This document shows positions 7,498 through 16,817 of a stretch of DNA of 64,000 bases, in pieces. Positions within the stretch are counted from its first letter, which is position 1. Every line of letters starts with the position of its first letter. A program made the position numbers and the translations under genes. This DNA comes from UBA1361 sp035647455 (GTDB lineage Bacteria > Bacillota_I > Bacilli_A > RFN20 > CAG-826), in NCBI GenBank assembly GCA_035647455.1, contig DASRNI010000002.1:75383-139382 (forward strand), written 5' to 3'. The notes under the pieces were generated by a model. The model did not search any database. It had not been told where the DNA came from and was given only the letters and a program-made list of their open reading frames with translations.

Positions 7498-8916
7498 ATG
7501 GATAAAGAGATTAAACAATCAAAAGGGCGAAAACTTTTGAATAAGATTTTTGATTTTGAAAAGCGTGGGTCAAAACTTAGCGCCGAGATTTTAGGTGGTC
7601 TCGTTACGTTTCTTGCGATGATTTATATTTTGCCAACTAACGCAGATATTTTATCAAACATGGGGATTGATCAAGGTGGTGTTTTTGTTGCAACGGCAAT
7701 TGTTAGTGCAATCGTTACTTTGATTATGGGTTTTTATGGCAACTTTCCCATCGTCTTAAGTGCAGGAATGGGCGTTAATGCTTATTTAGCGTTTACCGTC
7801 TTTAATGAATTTCAAAGCTGGCAAGCTTCGCTTTTAATTATGTTTTTAGCCGGCATTGTCTTTGCTGTGATTAGTCTTTCGCCAATCCGCAAGATTATGA
7901 TTGATGCGATACCGAACGATATTAAATTTATTATTAGTGCCGGGCTTGGCGCTTTTATTGCTTTCGTTGGCTTTAAAGGCAGCGGAATTATTGTGCAAAA
8001 TGATGCGACACTTGTCGGTCTTGGTAATTTAAGGGATCCGATGGTATTACTTGCGATTATTGGGCTTATTCTTGTTTTAGTCTTTATGTTTGTTAATAAC
8101 AAATTACTTAATCAGCTCGCGATTCCGATTGCGATGGTCGCAGTTGTCGTGATTGCGGTTATTGTTTGGAATAGTTTTGCAATTAATGACGGTAGTGCTT
8201 TTATGTTTAGCGAATTACAAGCGGTGTTTAAGGATGGCTCGAAGTGGGGTGGACGCGGGGTTGAAAAAGTTGCTTTTAAAATTTTTGAAGGTGACTTATG
8301 GAAAATCGCTTTAAGTAATCCATCAACTTACGCCTTTATCTTTTCGCTCGTCCTTGTTAATCTTTTCGATACGACGGCGACGATCCTTGCGGTTGGTCGT
8401 GGTGCGGGAATCGTTAGTGAAGAGGGCGAATTAATTGGTGGGACGAAAGCTGTTACGGCAGACGCGGTTGGTGCGGTTATTTGTGCGCCACTTGGTACAA
8501 GTACAGTGACAAGTTTTGCCGAAAGTGGGATTGCCGTCGAAATGGGGGCGAAAACGGGACTTGCCGCAGTTGTTGCTGGCTTCCTGTTTCTTTTAAGTGC
8601 GTTTATTTATCCAATTTTCCATATCTTTACCGAACCCGCGGTGACAAGTATGGCGCTTATCAGCGTTGGTGGTTTAATTTTTATTAATAACTTGAAAGCA
8701 ATTAATTGGGAAGATCGCATTGTTGGTTTTACAGCGTTCTTCACGATTATTTTAATTTTACTGACGTACTCAATTAGTGACGGTCTTGGTATTGGTCTCA
8801 TTTTATACGTCATTATGATGCTCGTTAGTAAACGGGCAAAAGAAGTAAAATTACCGATGTATATCGTCAGTATTATTTTCGTAATTTACTTCGTTTTAAA
8901 AGCGTTTATTAATTAA
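7498..8916 (+). CDS. AzgA-type guanine/hypoxanthine permease
   Basis: This proton-coupled purine importer of the NCS2 AzgA branch has 472 residues. The start is the ATG after GGGAGCAATT; upstream in-frame codons lack a ribosome site. At least 11 hydrophobic segments are visible. Family motifs are NADIL near the first helix, GMGVNAYLAF, the substrate segment NLFDTTATILAVGRGAG, and GTSTVTSFAESGIAVEMG. AzgA-type proteins import guanine, hypoxanthine or adenine (PbuG/PbuO); the exact substrate cannot be read from sequence. It stands alone between rpsP and rplS. Confidence 0.88.
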   Translation: MDKEIKQSKGRKLLNKIFDFEKRGSKLSAEILGGLVTFLAMIYILPTNADILSNMGIDQGGVFVATAIVSAIVTLIMGFYGNFPIVLSAGMGVNAYLAFTVFNEFQSWQASLLIMFLAGIVFAVISLSPIRKIMIDAIPNDIKFIISAGLGAFIAFVGFKGSGIIVQNDATLVGLGNLRDPMVLLAIIGLILVLVFMFVNNKLLNQLAIPIAMVAVVVIAVIVWNSFAINDGSAFMFSELQAVFKDGSKWGGRGVEKVAFKIFEGDLWKIALSNPSTYAFIFSLVLVNLFDTTATILAVGRGAGIVSEEGELIGGTKAVTADAVGAVICAPLGTSTVTSFAESGIAVEMGAKTGLAAVVAGFLFLLSAFIYPIFHIFTEPAVTSMALISVGGLIFINNLKAINWEDRIVGFTAFFTIILILLTYSISDGLGIGLILYVIMMLVSKRAKEVKLPMYIVSIIFVIYFVLKAFIN

Positions 8917-8927
8917 ATATATTTACC

Positions 8928-8956
8928 TTTACAAAGTAAAGTCTTTTTGCTATTCT
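8928..8956 (+). promoter_or_regulatory. Promoter of rplS
   Basis: TTTACA, 17-nt spacer, TATTCT preceded by TGC (extended -10). Transcription would start near 8963, leaving a leader of about 70 nt. Confidence 0.62.
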
Positions 8957-8962
8957 TAATAA

Positions 8963-9033
8963 GCGTTTATCGCTGTGGTCCGCTGCTAGTAGGGCATGAA
9001 CACGAAAAAATAAATGGAAGGGAGCAGTTATTT
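8963..9033 (+). ncRNA. Candidate ribosomal protein L19 leader
   Basis: A structured leader is suggested by GCGTTTATCGC and by GTCCGC and GGGCAT segments that can pair around GCTGCTAGTA, followed by the ribosome site GGAAGGGAG. Bacillota rplS genes often carry an autoregulatory L19 leader; the resemblance here is by eye only. Confidence 0.4.
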
Positions 9034-9381
9034 ATGAACTTAAACTTAGTTAATGAAATTAACGCTTCTCAACTTCGTACGGATCTTCCCGAGTTCAATA
9101 GTGGTGATACACTTCGTGTTGCCGTTAAAATTCGTGAAGGTGAGAAAGAGCGACTCCAAATTTTTGAAGGTGTTGTCATTGCCATGCAAGGTGCGGGCAT
9201 TAACAAAACATTCACAATCCGCAAACGCTCATCAGGTATCGGTGTCGAAAGAATATTTTTCCACCACAGTCCTGTCATCGACAATATTGAAGTTGTAAGA
9301 CGCGGTAAAGTTCGTCGCAACAAAATTTATTACATTCGTAAACTTTCTGGTAAGAAAGCACGAATTAAAGAAAAGATTTAA
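9034..9381 (+). CDS. rplS: 50S ribosomal protein L19
   Basis: L19 sits at the 30S-50S interface. The start is ATG 9034 behind GGAAGGGAG; earlier in-frame codons belong to the leader. The 115 residues show the family motifs FNSGDTLRVAVKIREGEKERLQ, FEGVVIAMQGAG, FTIRKRSSGIGVERIFFHHSP and RRGKVRRNKIYYIR. It is monocistronic, between its own promoter and a strong terminator. Confidence 0.96.
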   Translation: MNLNLVNEINASQLRTDLPEFNSGDTLRVAVKIREGEKERLQIFEGVVIAMQGAGINKTFTIRKRSSGIGVERIFFHHSPVIDNIEVVRRGKVRRNKIYYIRKLSGKKARIKEKI

Positions 9382-9399
9382 TTACGAAGAACAAGAACT

Positions 9400-9427
9400 A
9401 GCTAGGCGTAACAACCTAGCTTTTTTT
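9400..9427 (+). terminator. Intrinsic terminator of rplS
   Basis: AGCTAGG and CCTAGCT form a 7-bp stem with an 8-nt loop, followed by a run of seven T. Confidence 0.85.
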
Positions 9428-9428
9428 G

Positions 9429-9457
9429 TTACTTATTTTCACACGAAGTGTTAAAAT
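9429..9457 (+). promoter_or_regulatory. Promoter of lepB
   Basis: TTACTT, 17-nt spacer, TAAAAT preceded by TGT. It lies 20 nt before the lepB ATG, with AAGGA in between. Confidence 0.55.
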
Positions 9458-9476
9458 ATATAAGGAATTTAATAAA

Positions 9477-10181
9477 ATGACACAAGAAACCGCCGTTGGA
9501 CACACCGATCCGACACCAAACGAATTAAACAATCTGAAGAAGTCACCACTGCAAAAAGCACTTAGTGCGGTGATTACGGTTTTACTTGTGTTCAGTACGC
9601 TTTTTACGGGAACTTACGTTTACGTAACATATAAATATGCACCGCTTTATGTTGATGGTCGCTCAATGCTCCCCACACTTAATAACTTTAGTAATCCAAA
9701 TTTAAAATATGAACTTGGCTATATGGAAACTGGTGACGCGGTTAAACAAAACTTAAAGCGCTTTGATATTGCGATATATTCGCTTGGCGGCACAAGTGGA
9801 ATTATTAAGCGTGTGATTGGTTTACCGCATGAAACAATTAAAATTACAAAAGGTGATGAGCGTGATTTTGTGTATATTTTACCAGCAAACGCCGATGAAT
9901 TCGTTTTACTTGAAGAAGACTATTTAGCAACGACTAATCTAAATACAACGTACTTAAACTCTTGGACTGGTGATTATGAACTGGCGCTTAACGAAGGCGA
10001 ATATTTTATGCTTGGCGATAATCGTAGTCAATCAAACGATTCGCGTTTTATCGGCGCGGTAACTTACTCGCAACTTTTAGGCCGGCTCAAGTTTATTTAT
10101 GGTGCAGCAGCGACAGTAACAGCAGATGACAAAATAAAAGGCCGCAAATTTTATCCGATTTGGCAATGGAGATTTTACTAA
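9477..10181 (+). CDS. lepB: Signal peptidase I
   Basis: Type I signal peptidase removes signal peptides from Sec/Tat exported proteins. The 234 residues (start ATG 9477 after AAGGA) have a cytoplasmic N-tail, one membrane anchor (~34-58), the catalytic serine in VDGRSMLPTL, the catalytic lysine in GIIKRVIGLP, and the closing motif LGDNRSQSNDSR. It heads the lepB-rbgA-rnhB series; its stop shares a base with the rbgA start. Confidence 0.94.
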   Translation: MTQETAVGHTDPTPNELNNLKKSPLQKALSAVITVLLVFSTLFTGTYVYVTYKYAPLYVDGRSMLPTLNNFSNPNLKYELGYMETGDAVKQNLKRFDIAIYSLGGTSGIIKRVIGLPHETIKITKGDERDFVYILPANADEFVLLEEDYLATTNLNTTYLNSWTGDYELALNEGEYFMLGDNRSQSNDSRFIGAVTYSQLLGRLKFIYGAAATVTADDKIKGRKFYPIWQWRFY

Positions 10182-11005
10182 TGGGTAAAAACATTCACTG
10201 GTTCCCCGGCCATATGCAAAAAGCGCTGCGGAAAATTAAAGAAGCGCTCAAAAATGTTGATGTTGTGATTGAACTAAGTGATGCCCGTGCTCCAGAAAGT
10301 TCGCGGAATAAACTTTTATTATCATTAATCGCTCATAAACCACATTTACTCGTGCTCACAAAGGAAGATTTAGCCGATAAAGCAGCTTTAGAGCGCTACA
10401 GAGCTATAAATAACGTCATCAGCGGAAACTTATACGATCAGCAATTTATGAACCGCATCAAGGCTAAAATCAACGAAATCGGTGCGCCGGTTTTTGAACG
10501 ACAAAAGCGTCGCGGAATGAAACGCCAACCACTTACGGCGCTTGTTCTTGGTATTCCAAACGTTGGCAAATCAACATTTATTAATCGACTTGCCCGCGAA
10601 AACCGTGCGAGTGTCGCAAATCGACCGGGTCATACACGGGGACAGCAATATATTAAAGTGAGTAATGACCTTGCTTTAATCGATACCCCTGGTGTGCTTG
10701 AACCAAATTACGCGGATAAAACAATTACAATGCACTTAGCGCTGATTGGGACAATTCCAAGTGAAATACTGCCGACAAATAAAATGGCTGATTATTTATT
10801 AACGTACTTAAAGGCGCATTATTTCGAGCTTTTACAAGGCCGATATAAATTAAGTGACGCAAGTTTAACAAATTACGAAATACTCAAAGAGATTGCCAAA
10901 GTTCGTAACTTTGTTGGTCCCGAATATGAGCAAATTGAACGTGCAGAAAATCTTTTACTTCACGAATTTAAAAACGGACTCATTGGCCGTGTTAGTTTAG
11001 AATAA
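10181..11005 (+). CDS. rbgA: Ribosome biogenesis GTPase RbgA (YlqF)
   Basis: RbgA drives late 50S subunit assembly. The 274-residue circularly permuted GTPase starts MGKNIHWFPGHM behind GGAG. The motif order is G4 (TKED, ~65) before G1 (GIPNVGKS, ~124) and G3 (DTPGV, ~168), with DARAP near the N-terminus. The C-terminal half is the all-helical ANTAR-like part. In many Bacillota it lies between lepB and rnhB, as here. Confidence 0.94.
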   Translation: MGKNIHWFPGHMQKALRKIKEALKNVDVVIELSDARAPESSRNKLLLSLIAHKPHLLVLTKEDLADKAALERYRAINNVISGNLYDQQFMNRIKAKINEIGAPVFERQKRRGMKRQPLTALVLGIPNVGKSTFINRLARENRASVANRPGHTRGQQYIKVSNDLALIDTPGVLEPNYADKTITMHLALIGTIPSEILPTNKMADYLLTYLKAHYFELLQGRYKLSDASLTNYEILKEIAKVRNFVGPEYEQIERAENLLLHEFKNGLIGRVSLE

Positions 11006-11006
11006 T

Positions 11007-11633
11007 ATGCATAACTTTGCTTTTGATAACGAATACCGCAAACAAGGTTTTGTTTATATCGTTGGGATTGATGAAGCTGGACGTGGTCCGCTTGCCGGTC
11101 CTGTTGTTGCCGCGGCGGTAATTTTACCACCGGCATTTTATGACGAACGGATTACGGATTCGAAAAAAATAAGTAAGGAAACGTTAACAGAACTTGCGCT
11201 GTTAATTAAAGAAAACGCCTTAAGTTACGCACTCGGTTTTGTTGATGCGCCGATGATTGACGAAATTAATATTTTGAACGCAACAAAGTTAGCGATGCTA
11301 AATGCGCTCGAAAGTTTGACGCATGAATATGACATTGTTTTGCTTGATGCGGTTAAACTTAGTGGTTTAAAAAAGAAAAGTGAAGCGATTGTTAAAGGTG
11401 ACGAAAAGTCTTTTAGTATTGCCGCAAGTTCGATTCTCGCGAAAGTTGCTCGTGACGAATATATGGATGAGTTACATTTAAAGTACCCACATTACGCCTT
11501 TAATGAACATAAAGGTTATCCGACAAAAAAGCATTTACAGCTCTTAGAAATATACGGTCCACTTGATGAAATTCACCGCTTTTCGTATAAACCCGTTAAA
11601 AACGCAAAATACCGCCAAATAAAACTATTTTAA
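11007..11633 (+). CDS. rnhB: Ribonuclease HII
   Basis: RNase HII nicks at ribonucleotides in DNA and removes RNA from RNA-DNA hybrids. The 208 residues show the GIDEAGRGPLAGPVVAAAV motif with the catalytic DE pair, TDSKKISK, the aspartate in VLLDAVKL, and KGDEKSFSIAASSILAKVARD. It starts 1 nt after rbgA. Length is normal. Confidence 0.94.
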   Translation: MHNFAFDNEYRKQGFVYIVGIDEAGRGPLAGPVVAAAVILPPAFYDERITDSKKISKETLTELALLIKENALSYALGFVDAPMIDEINILNATKLAMLNALESLTHEYDIVLLDAVKLSGLKKKSEAIVKGDEKSFSIAASSILAKVARDEYMDELHLKYPHYAFNEHKGYPTKKHLQLLEIYGPLDEIHRFSYKPVKNAKYRQIKLF

Positions 11634-11683
11634 TGCACTAAAAAACCGTTTTCTCTTTTATTTATATATAAGGGAGGAAAACG

Positions 11684-12463
11684 ATGAAAAAAGCCCGTGA
11701 TATTTTAATTTATTTTTCATACAAATATAATGGCGATTATAACGACATTTTAAAGGCACTGAAAAAGAAAGAAAAGATTGATGAATTACTTTATGAAGAG
11801 TTTCAAACGAAGTGGGAAACAAAAGAAGTAATCACGATTATTGATGAAAACTATCCCGAAGTTTTTAAAGCAATTAACTTTCCGCCAATTGTCTTATATT
11901 TAAAAGGCGATAAAACATTACTTGATGACTTAACAAAATCGATTGCCATTATTGGAGCACGCGAGCATTCAAAGTACGGTGAAGAGATGACGCGGACAAT
12001 TACGGAAGAGTTAGCCCGGGAAAAGTTTACCGTTGTAAGTGGCCTGGCACGCGGAATTGATAGTTTTGCCCATCATAGTGCGCTTAGTGTCGGTGGGAAA
12101 ACAATTGCTGTGCTTGGTTCGGGGATTGATTACATTTATCCATTAAGCAATCGTGAACTTTACGAACAAATTGTAAAAAGTGGTTTAATCGTTAGTGAAT
12201 ATCCTGAATTTACAAAACCACAACCCGAGTTTTTCAAATTTCGCAATCGTCTCATTGCCGCATTAAGTGAAGCCGTGTTAATTACGGAAGCGAAATATAA
12301 GTCCGGAACATTAATTACAGTTGGGTACGCCCTTGAAAAAGGCAACGATGTTTACTGTATCCCCCATTTAGCGACAAAAAGCAGCGGTTGCAACAAATTA
12401 ATTAAAGATGGTGCCTATCTCGTTGAAAGTGCAAAAGATATTATTAATTTATGGTCGAATTAA
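11684..12463 (+). CDS. dprA: DNA processing protein DprA (Smf)
   Basis: DprA loads RecA onto incoming single-stranded DNA during natural transformation. The 259 residues contain an N-terminal helical part and the Rossmann-fold DprA core: VSGLARGIDSFAHHSAL, AVLGSGIDYIYP, FFKFRNRLIAALSEAVLITEA and KSGTLITVGYALEKG. The C-terminal winged-helix domain present in some homologues is absent. GGGAGGAAAACG is a strong ribosome site. No other competence genes are in the window. Confidence 0.92.
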   Translation: MKKARDILIYFSYKYNGDYNDILKALKKKEKIDELLYEEFQTKWETKEVITIIDENYPEVFKAINFPPIVLYLKGDKTLLDDLTKSIAIIGAREHSKYGEEMTRTITEELAREKFTVVSGLARGIDSFAHHSALSVGGKTIAVLGSGIDYIYPLSNRELYEQIVKSGLIVSEYPEFTKPQPEFFKFRNRLIAALSEAVLITEAKYKSGTLITVGYALEKGNDVYCIPHLATKSSGCNKLIKDGAYLVESAKDIINLWSN

Positions 12464-12524
12464 ATTTGTTTTTTTCATCTTTATTTAATATATAAATAAA
12501 CCGTTTTTGCGATAAGTTTTTAGG

Positions 12525-12553
12525 TTGACAATTCACAGATAAAAACATATATT
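12525..12553 (+). promoter_or_regulatory. Sigma-A promoter of topA
   Basis: TTGACA, exact 17-nt spacer, TATATT, 16 nt before the GTG start. It is the closest match to the housekeeping consensus in the window. Confidence 0.82.
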
Positions 12554-12569
12554 CATCTAAGAGGGACAA

Positions 12570-14528
12570 GTGAAATTATTAATTGTAGAGTCGCCGAGTA
12601 AAATAAAAACGATCACCCGATTTCTTGGGAGTGAATATAAAGTTGTCGCAAGTTTTGGACATATTTTAGATTTGCAAACCCGTGGTGTCGGTGGTTTTGG
12701 CATTGATTTAAAGACTTTTGAAGGTCACTATAAAGTTGATAAAGGGAAAGAAAAAGTTGTTGAAGAACTTAAAAAAGCGCAAAAAGCAAGTTCAGAAATA
12801 TATTTAGCAACTGACCCGGATCGTGAAGGGGAAGCAATCGCTTTTCACTTAGCAAAAGTTTTAGAACTCGACTTAACAACAACAAAACGAATTGAATTTA
12901 ATGAAATTACGAAAGACGCTGTTCTTCATGGTTTAGAAAACACACGAACACTTAATGAAAATTTATATAATTCACAAGAAACACGACGGATGCTTGATCG
13001 CATTGTCGGTTTTAGTCTTTCAAAACTACTCCAGAAGAAACAAAAACTCCAAAGTGCGGGTCGTGTCCAAAGCGCAGTTTTAAAATTGATCGTTGATAAG
13101 GAAAACGAACGCCGCAAATTTGTTCCTGAAGAATATTGGTTAATTAAAGTTGTTTTAAAATATGAAGACGAAGAAATAACCGTTGATTTATTTGAAAATT
13201 ACGACGGAACAAAGAAAATAAATAACGCCGAAGAAAAAAACGATATCGTTTCGAAGTTTGGTGTCAATAGTGTCGTTAAAGAAGTAAAAGAACGTGTCGT
13301 TATGCGGCAAGTGCCATTACCTTTTAAAACCTCTTCTTTACAACAAGAAGTATTTTCAAAGTTTGGTTACACAACTAACCGCACTTCATTTATTGTGCAA
13401 AAACTTTATGAAGGCGTAGCAATCGCGGGCGAAGAAACTGGTCTTATTACATATATAAGGACAGACTCAACGCGGTTATCGCCAACTTTTCTCGCTCATG
13501 CTTCAAGCTTTATCTCGAGTAAATACGGTGTTAAATATTTAGGTGGCACAAGAACGCAAAAAACGCGGGGTAATGTCCAAGACGCTCACGAAGCAATTCG
13601 GCCAACAAACTTAAATAACACACCGGCAAAAGTTGAACCTTACTTAACGAAAGAACAATTTAATGTTTATCGCTTAATTTATGCACGAACGATAGCGAGC
13701 TTAATGCCCGCAGGCCGTGACGAAGTAACCGATTATATTTTCACAAGTAACGGCAACTTACTCAAAGCTACATCCACAAAAGAAATTTTTGATGGCTTCC
13801 GTAAAGTTTATGGGGAGTTTGATCGCCGCACATTTACTGTACTCCCGAAAATGTTTGTTGGTGATGAATTAAAAATTATCGATATTAATGAAGAACAAAA
13901 GTTTACTGAACCACCAGCCCGTTACAGTGAAGGCCGCCTTGTGAGTACAATGGAAGAACTCGGAATTGGCCGTCCTTCAACGTATGCTTCAACAATTAAT
14001 GTTTTACGGACAAGAGGGTATGTAAAAACAGAAAAACGGACACTTGTACCGACAAGTGACGGTGAACGTGTTATTTCGCTGCTTAGTGAACACTTTAGTG
14101 CACTCTTAAGTAGTGATTATACGGCAAACATGGAACTTGATCTCGATAAAATCGCAAGTGGCGACTTAACGAAGTATGATTTCCTTGCCACGTTTTATGA
14201 TGAATTTAAAGAATTAGTTGTCGAAGCAGATGCTGAACTACCGAAAAAGGAAGTTGTTCTCGAAAAGGTTGGTCGTCAATGTCCAAAATGTGGTAGCGAT
14301 TTAATTTATCGCGAAGGTCGCTACGGTCGCTTTATCGGTTGTAGCAGTTTCGCCAAAACAAAATGTAATTATAGTGAAACAATCACGGAATACGTGAATG
14401 AACCATGTCCGAAATGTGGCAGTCCATTAGTTTACCGTTACAATCAACGTCGCGTTAAGTATATTCGCTGTAGTAATTATCAAAACTGCTCTTATTACCG
14501 GAGCATTCGCAAGAAAAAACAAAAATAA
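12570..14528 (+). CDS. topA: DNA topoisomerase I
   Basis: Topoisomerase I relaxes negative supercoils by single-strand passage. The start is GTG behind GAGGGACAA. The 652 residues contain the Toprim domain (LLIVESPSKIKTI, TDPDREGEAIAFHLA), the active-site tyrosine in GLITYIRTDSTR (~300), LGIGRPSTYAST, and two C-terminal four-cysteine zinc ribbons (CPKCG near residues 571 and 612). It has its own promoter and directly precedes the trmFO-xerC pair. Confidence 0.95.
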   Translation: MKLLIVESPSKIKTITRFLGSEYKVVASFGHILDLQTRGVGGFGIDLKTFEGHYKVDKGKEKVVEELKKAQKASSEIYLATDPDREGEAIAFHLAKVLELDLTTTKRIEFNEITKDAVLHGLENTRTLNENLYNSQETRRMLDRIVGFSLSKLLQKKQKLQSAGRVQSAVLKLIVDKENERRKFVPEEYWLIKVVLKYEDEEITVDLFENYDGTKKINNAEEKNDIVSKFGVNSVVKEVKERVVMRQVPLPFKTSSLQQEVFSKFGYTTNRTSFIVQKLYEGVAIAGEETGLITYIRTDSTRLSPTFLAHASSFISSKYGVKYLGGTRTQKTRGNVQDAHEAIRPTNLNNTPAKVEPYLTKEQFNVYRLIYARTIASLMPAGRDEVTDYIFTSNGNLLKATSTKEIFDGFRKVYGEFDRRTFTVLPKMFVGDELKIIDINEEQKFTEPPARYSEGRLVSTMEELGIGRPSTYASTINVLRTRGYVKTEKRTLVPTSDGERVISLLSEHFSALLSSDYTANMELDLDKIASGDLTKYDFLATFYDEFKELVVEADAELPKKEVVLEKVGRQCPKCGSDLIYREGRYGRFIGCSSFAKTKCNYSETITEYVNEPCPKCGSPLVYRYNQRRVKYIRCSNYQNCSYYRSIRKKKQK

Positions 14529-14557
14529 AACACTAAAACGCTTAAATTTCGATTTTT

Positions 14558-14566
14558 TGCTATAAT
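14558..14566 (+). promoter_or_regulatory. Extended -10 promoter giving a leaderless trmFO mRNA
   Basis: TGC-TATAAT ends 6 nt (TTTAGT) before the trmFO ATG, and no ribosome site is present. Confidence 0.6.
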
Positions 14567-14572
14567 TTTAGT

Positions 14573-15850
14573 ATGAAAAAAGTCACAATTATTGGCGCAG
14601 GATTAGCAGGAGCAGAAGCCGCTTACTTTTTAGCCCGTAACGGCATAAAAGTTACGCTTTATGAAATGCGCCCTGAAAAAGTAACTCCTGCTCACCAAAC
14701 AGGAAACTTTGCTGAACTCGTGTGTTCAAATTCGCTGAAAAGTGAAAACTTAGAGCATGCTTCGGGGTTACTCAAAAAAGAATTAGCTGTTTTAAAGTCA
14801 CTCATTTTACGGGCAGCGCGAGCAACAAAAGTTCCGGCCGGCAGCGCTTTAAGTGTTGATCGTGAACTATTTAGTGAATATATTACAAAAGAAATTCGTA
14901 AACATAAAAACATTGAAGTGATTAATGAAGAAGTAACAAAGCTCCCGAAAGGAATTGTTATTGTTGCAACCGGCCCATTAACAAGTGAAGCATTAACAAA
15001 AGAACTCCAAACTTTAATCGGACAAGATTTCTTGAGTTTTTATGACGCTAGTGCGCCAATTATCACGAAAGATTCAATCGATTTAAATATTGCTTACTTT
15101 AAAAGCCGCTATGAACAAAGTGATGACGCGTATTTAAATTGTCCGTTTACAAAAGAAGAGTACGACGTTTTCCATGCTGAACTTAAAAAGGCGGAAACCG
15201 TTAAACTGCGCGACTTTGAAAAAAAGTATTTTGAAGCGTGTATGCCGATTGAAGTTTTAGCAAAGCGCGGTGTTAATACGATGCGCTACGGACCGCTCAA
15301 ACCAAAAGGACTTGAACGTAAAGATTACCCAAAACCGCATGCTGTCTTACAGTTGCGACAAGATAACTTAATTGGTTCGCTTTATAATCTTGTCGGTTTT
15401 CAAACGAACTTAACTTATAGCGAACAGGAGCGTGTATTTCGTTTAATCCCCGGATTAAAAGAAGCGGAGTTTGTTCGCTTTGGCTTAATGCACCGTAATA
15501 CTTTTATTAACGCTCCAGCGGTATTAAACCGCGATTTCTCGCTTAAAATGAACAAAAACGTCTATATTGCTGGCCAACTTAGTGGTGTTGAAGGTTATGT
15601 TGAAAGTGCTGCTAACGGACTTTTTGTTGCACTTAATGTTTTAGCAGCGTTAACGAAAAAAGAAGTTAAATATCCGCGGATTACAATGCTCGGCGCTTTA
15701 ATGCATTACGTCGTTCACGCTAATCCAAATAACTTTACACCGATGAACGCCAACTTTGGGCTTTTACCAAGTGTAAAGAAAAAAGAACGACTTGAATTTG
15801 CGAAAGAAGCAATACTCAAGACAAAAGAAATCGCCAAACTTTATGGATAG
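14573..15850 (+). CDS. trmFO: Folate- and FAD-dependent tRNA (uracil-54-C5)-methyltransferase TrmFO
   Basis: TrmFO forms m5U54 (ribothymidine) in the T loop using methylene-tetrahydrofolate and FADH2. The 425-residue protein starts with the FAD-binding fold (VTIIGAGLAGAEAAYFLARNG) followed by YEMRPEK, AELVCSNSLKS, NCPFTKEEYDVF, the cysteine-containing FEACMPIEVLAKRG, and YIAGQLSGVEGYVESAANGL. Length is typical. The mRNA is predicted leaderless. Its 3' end overlaps xerC by 8 nt. Confidence 0.95.
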   Translation: MKKVTIIGAGLAGAEAAYFLARNGIKVTLYEMRPEKVTPAHQTGNFAELVCSNSLKSENLEHASGLLKKELAVLKSLILRAARATKVPAGSALSVDRELFSEYITKEIRKHKNIEVINEEVTKLPKGIVIVATGPLTSEALTKELQTLIGQDFLSFYDASAPIITKDSIDLNIAYFKSRYEQSDDAYLNCPFTKEEYDVFHAELKKAETVKLRDFEKKYFEACMPIEVLAKRGVNTMRYGPLKPKGLERKDYPKPHAVLQLRQDNLIGSLYNLVGFQTNLTYSEQERVFRLIPGLKEAEFVRFGLMHRNTFINAPAVLNRDFSLKMNKNVYIAGQLSGVEGYVESAANGLFVALNVLAALTKKEVKYPRITMLGALMHYVVHANPNNFTPMNANFGLLPSVKKKERLEFAKEAILKTKEIAKLYG

Positions 15851-16763
15851 ATTGCTGGCCAACTTTTTAAGTTACTTACAATTTGAACGTAATTTTTCCC
15901 ATGCAACAATAAAAGCTTACGAAGAAGACATCTTAAGTTTTTTAATTTATTTAGAAGCAAAACGTGTTGATTATAAAGAAATCACGCCACTTGATGTCCG
16001 TAATTTCATGGCGAGTAACCTTGCCGATGGGCTCAGTAAACGCAGTTTAAACCGTAAACTCGCTGCACTTCGACATTATTACCGTTATTTAAATGAAAGA
16101 AAATATGTGAATAACAATGTATTCCAAACAATTAAAGGGCCAAAAATGGAAACAAGATTGCCCCGCGTTTTATATGAAGAACAAGTCCAAGCACTTTTTA
16201 AATATAATGCGATACGCGACGACTTTCTTAAAGAACGTGATCAAGCAATTTTAGAATTACTTTTTGCCACCGGTTTACGGGCGAGTGAAGTAGTAAACAT
16301 TACGCTCCAAACATTAAATATTAATGAACGAACAATGACAGTAATTGGGAAGAAAAATAAAATGCGCCTTGTTCCATACACGGCAAGAGTGCAAAAAATA
16401 CTGCAACAGTATATTAATAATTCCCGCCGAGAGCTGCTTAAAAAACGCCAAAGCCCACACCCAACAAACATTCTCTTTTTAAATGCCCAAGGGAACAAGC
16501 TAACAATCCAAGGCTTGCGTTATATATTACTGAAGATTCAAGAAAAAACCGGAGAATATGTTAACTTACATCCGCACTTACTGCGGCATTCATTCGCGAC
16601 TAATTTACTTGAAAAAGGCGTCAATTTGCGGGTTATTCAAGAATTACTCGGTCACGAGTCACTTAATACTACACAAATTTACACGCATGTAAGCGAAGAA
16701 AAACTAATGGCGGAATATTTTGATGCCCATCCGCGGGCGCTCAAGGAAAAAGACGACGAGTAA
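15843..16763 (+). CDS. xerC: Tyrosine recombinase XerC
   Basis: Xer recombinases resolve chromosome dimers at dif. The start is ATG 15843 within the trmFO end, giving 306 residues. There is an N-terminal SAM-like DNA-binding domain (FERNFSHATIKAYEEDILSF) and a catalytic domain with the arginine in LFATGLRASEV, lysine in the IGKKNKMRLVPY region, HLLRH (HxxR), LLGHESLNTTQIYTHV with the nucleophilic tyrosine. The position after trmFO supports a housekeeping XerC rather than an integrase. XerC versus XerD is assigned by context only. Confidence 0.88.
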   Translation: MDRLLANFLSYLQFERNFSHATIKAYEEDILSFLIYLEAKRVDYKEITPLDVRNFMASNLADGLSKRSLNRKLAALRHYYRYLNERKYVNNNVFQTIKGPKMETRLPRVLYEEQVQALFKYNAIRDDFLKERDQAILELLFATGLRASEVVNITLQTLNINERTMTVIGKKNKMRLVPYTARVQKILQQYINNSRRELLKKRQSPHPTNILFLNAQGNKLTIQGLRYILLKIQEKTGEYVNLHPHLLRHSFATNLLEKGVNLRVIQELLGHESLNTTQIYTHVSEEKLMAEYFDAHPRALKEKDDE

Positions 16764-16817
16764 GCAACAGTCTTGCAATTAACTTTGTTATTGATTAAAG
16801 TTACAGCGGAGACTAAC

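Noticed and set aside
15843..16763. Phage integrase
   Set aside because: Its place right after trmFO and its normal Xer length and motifs favour housekeeping XerC; no phage genes are nearby.
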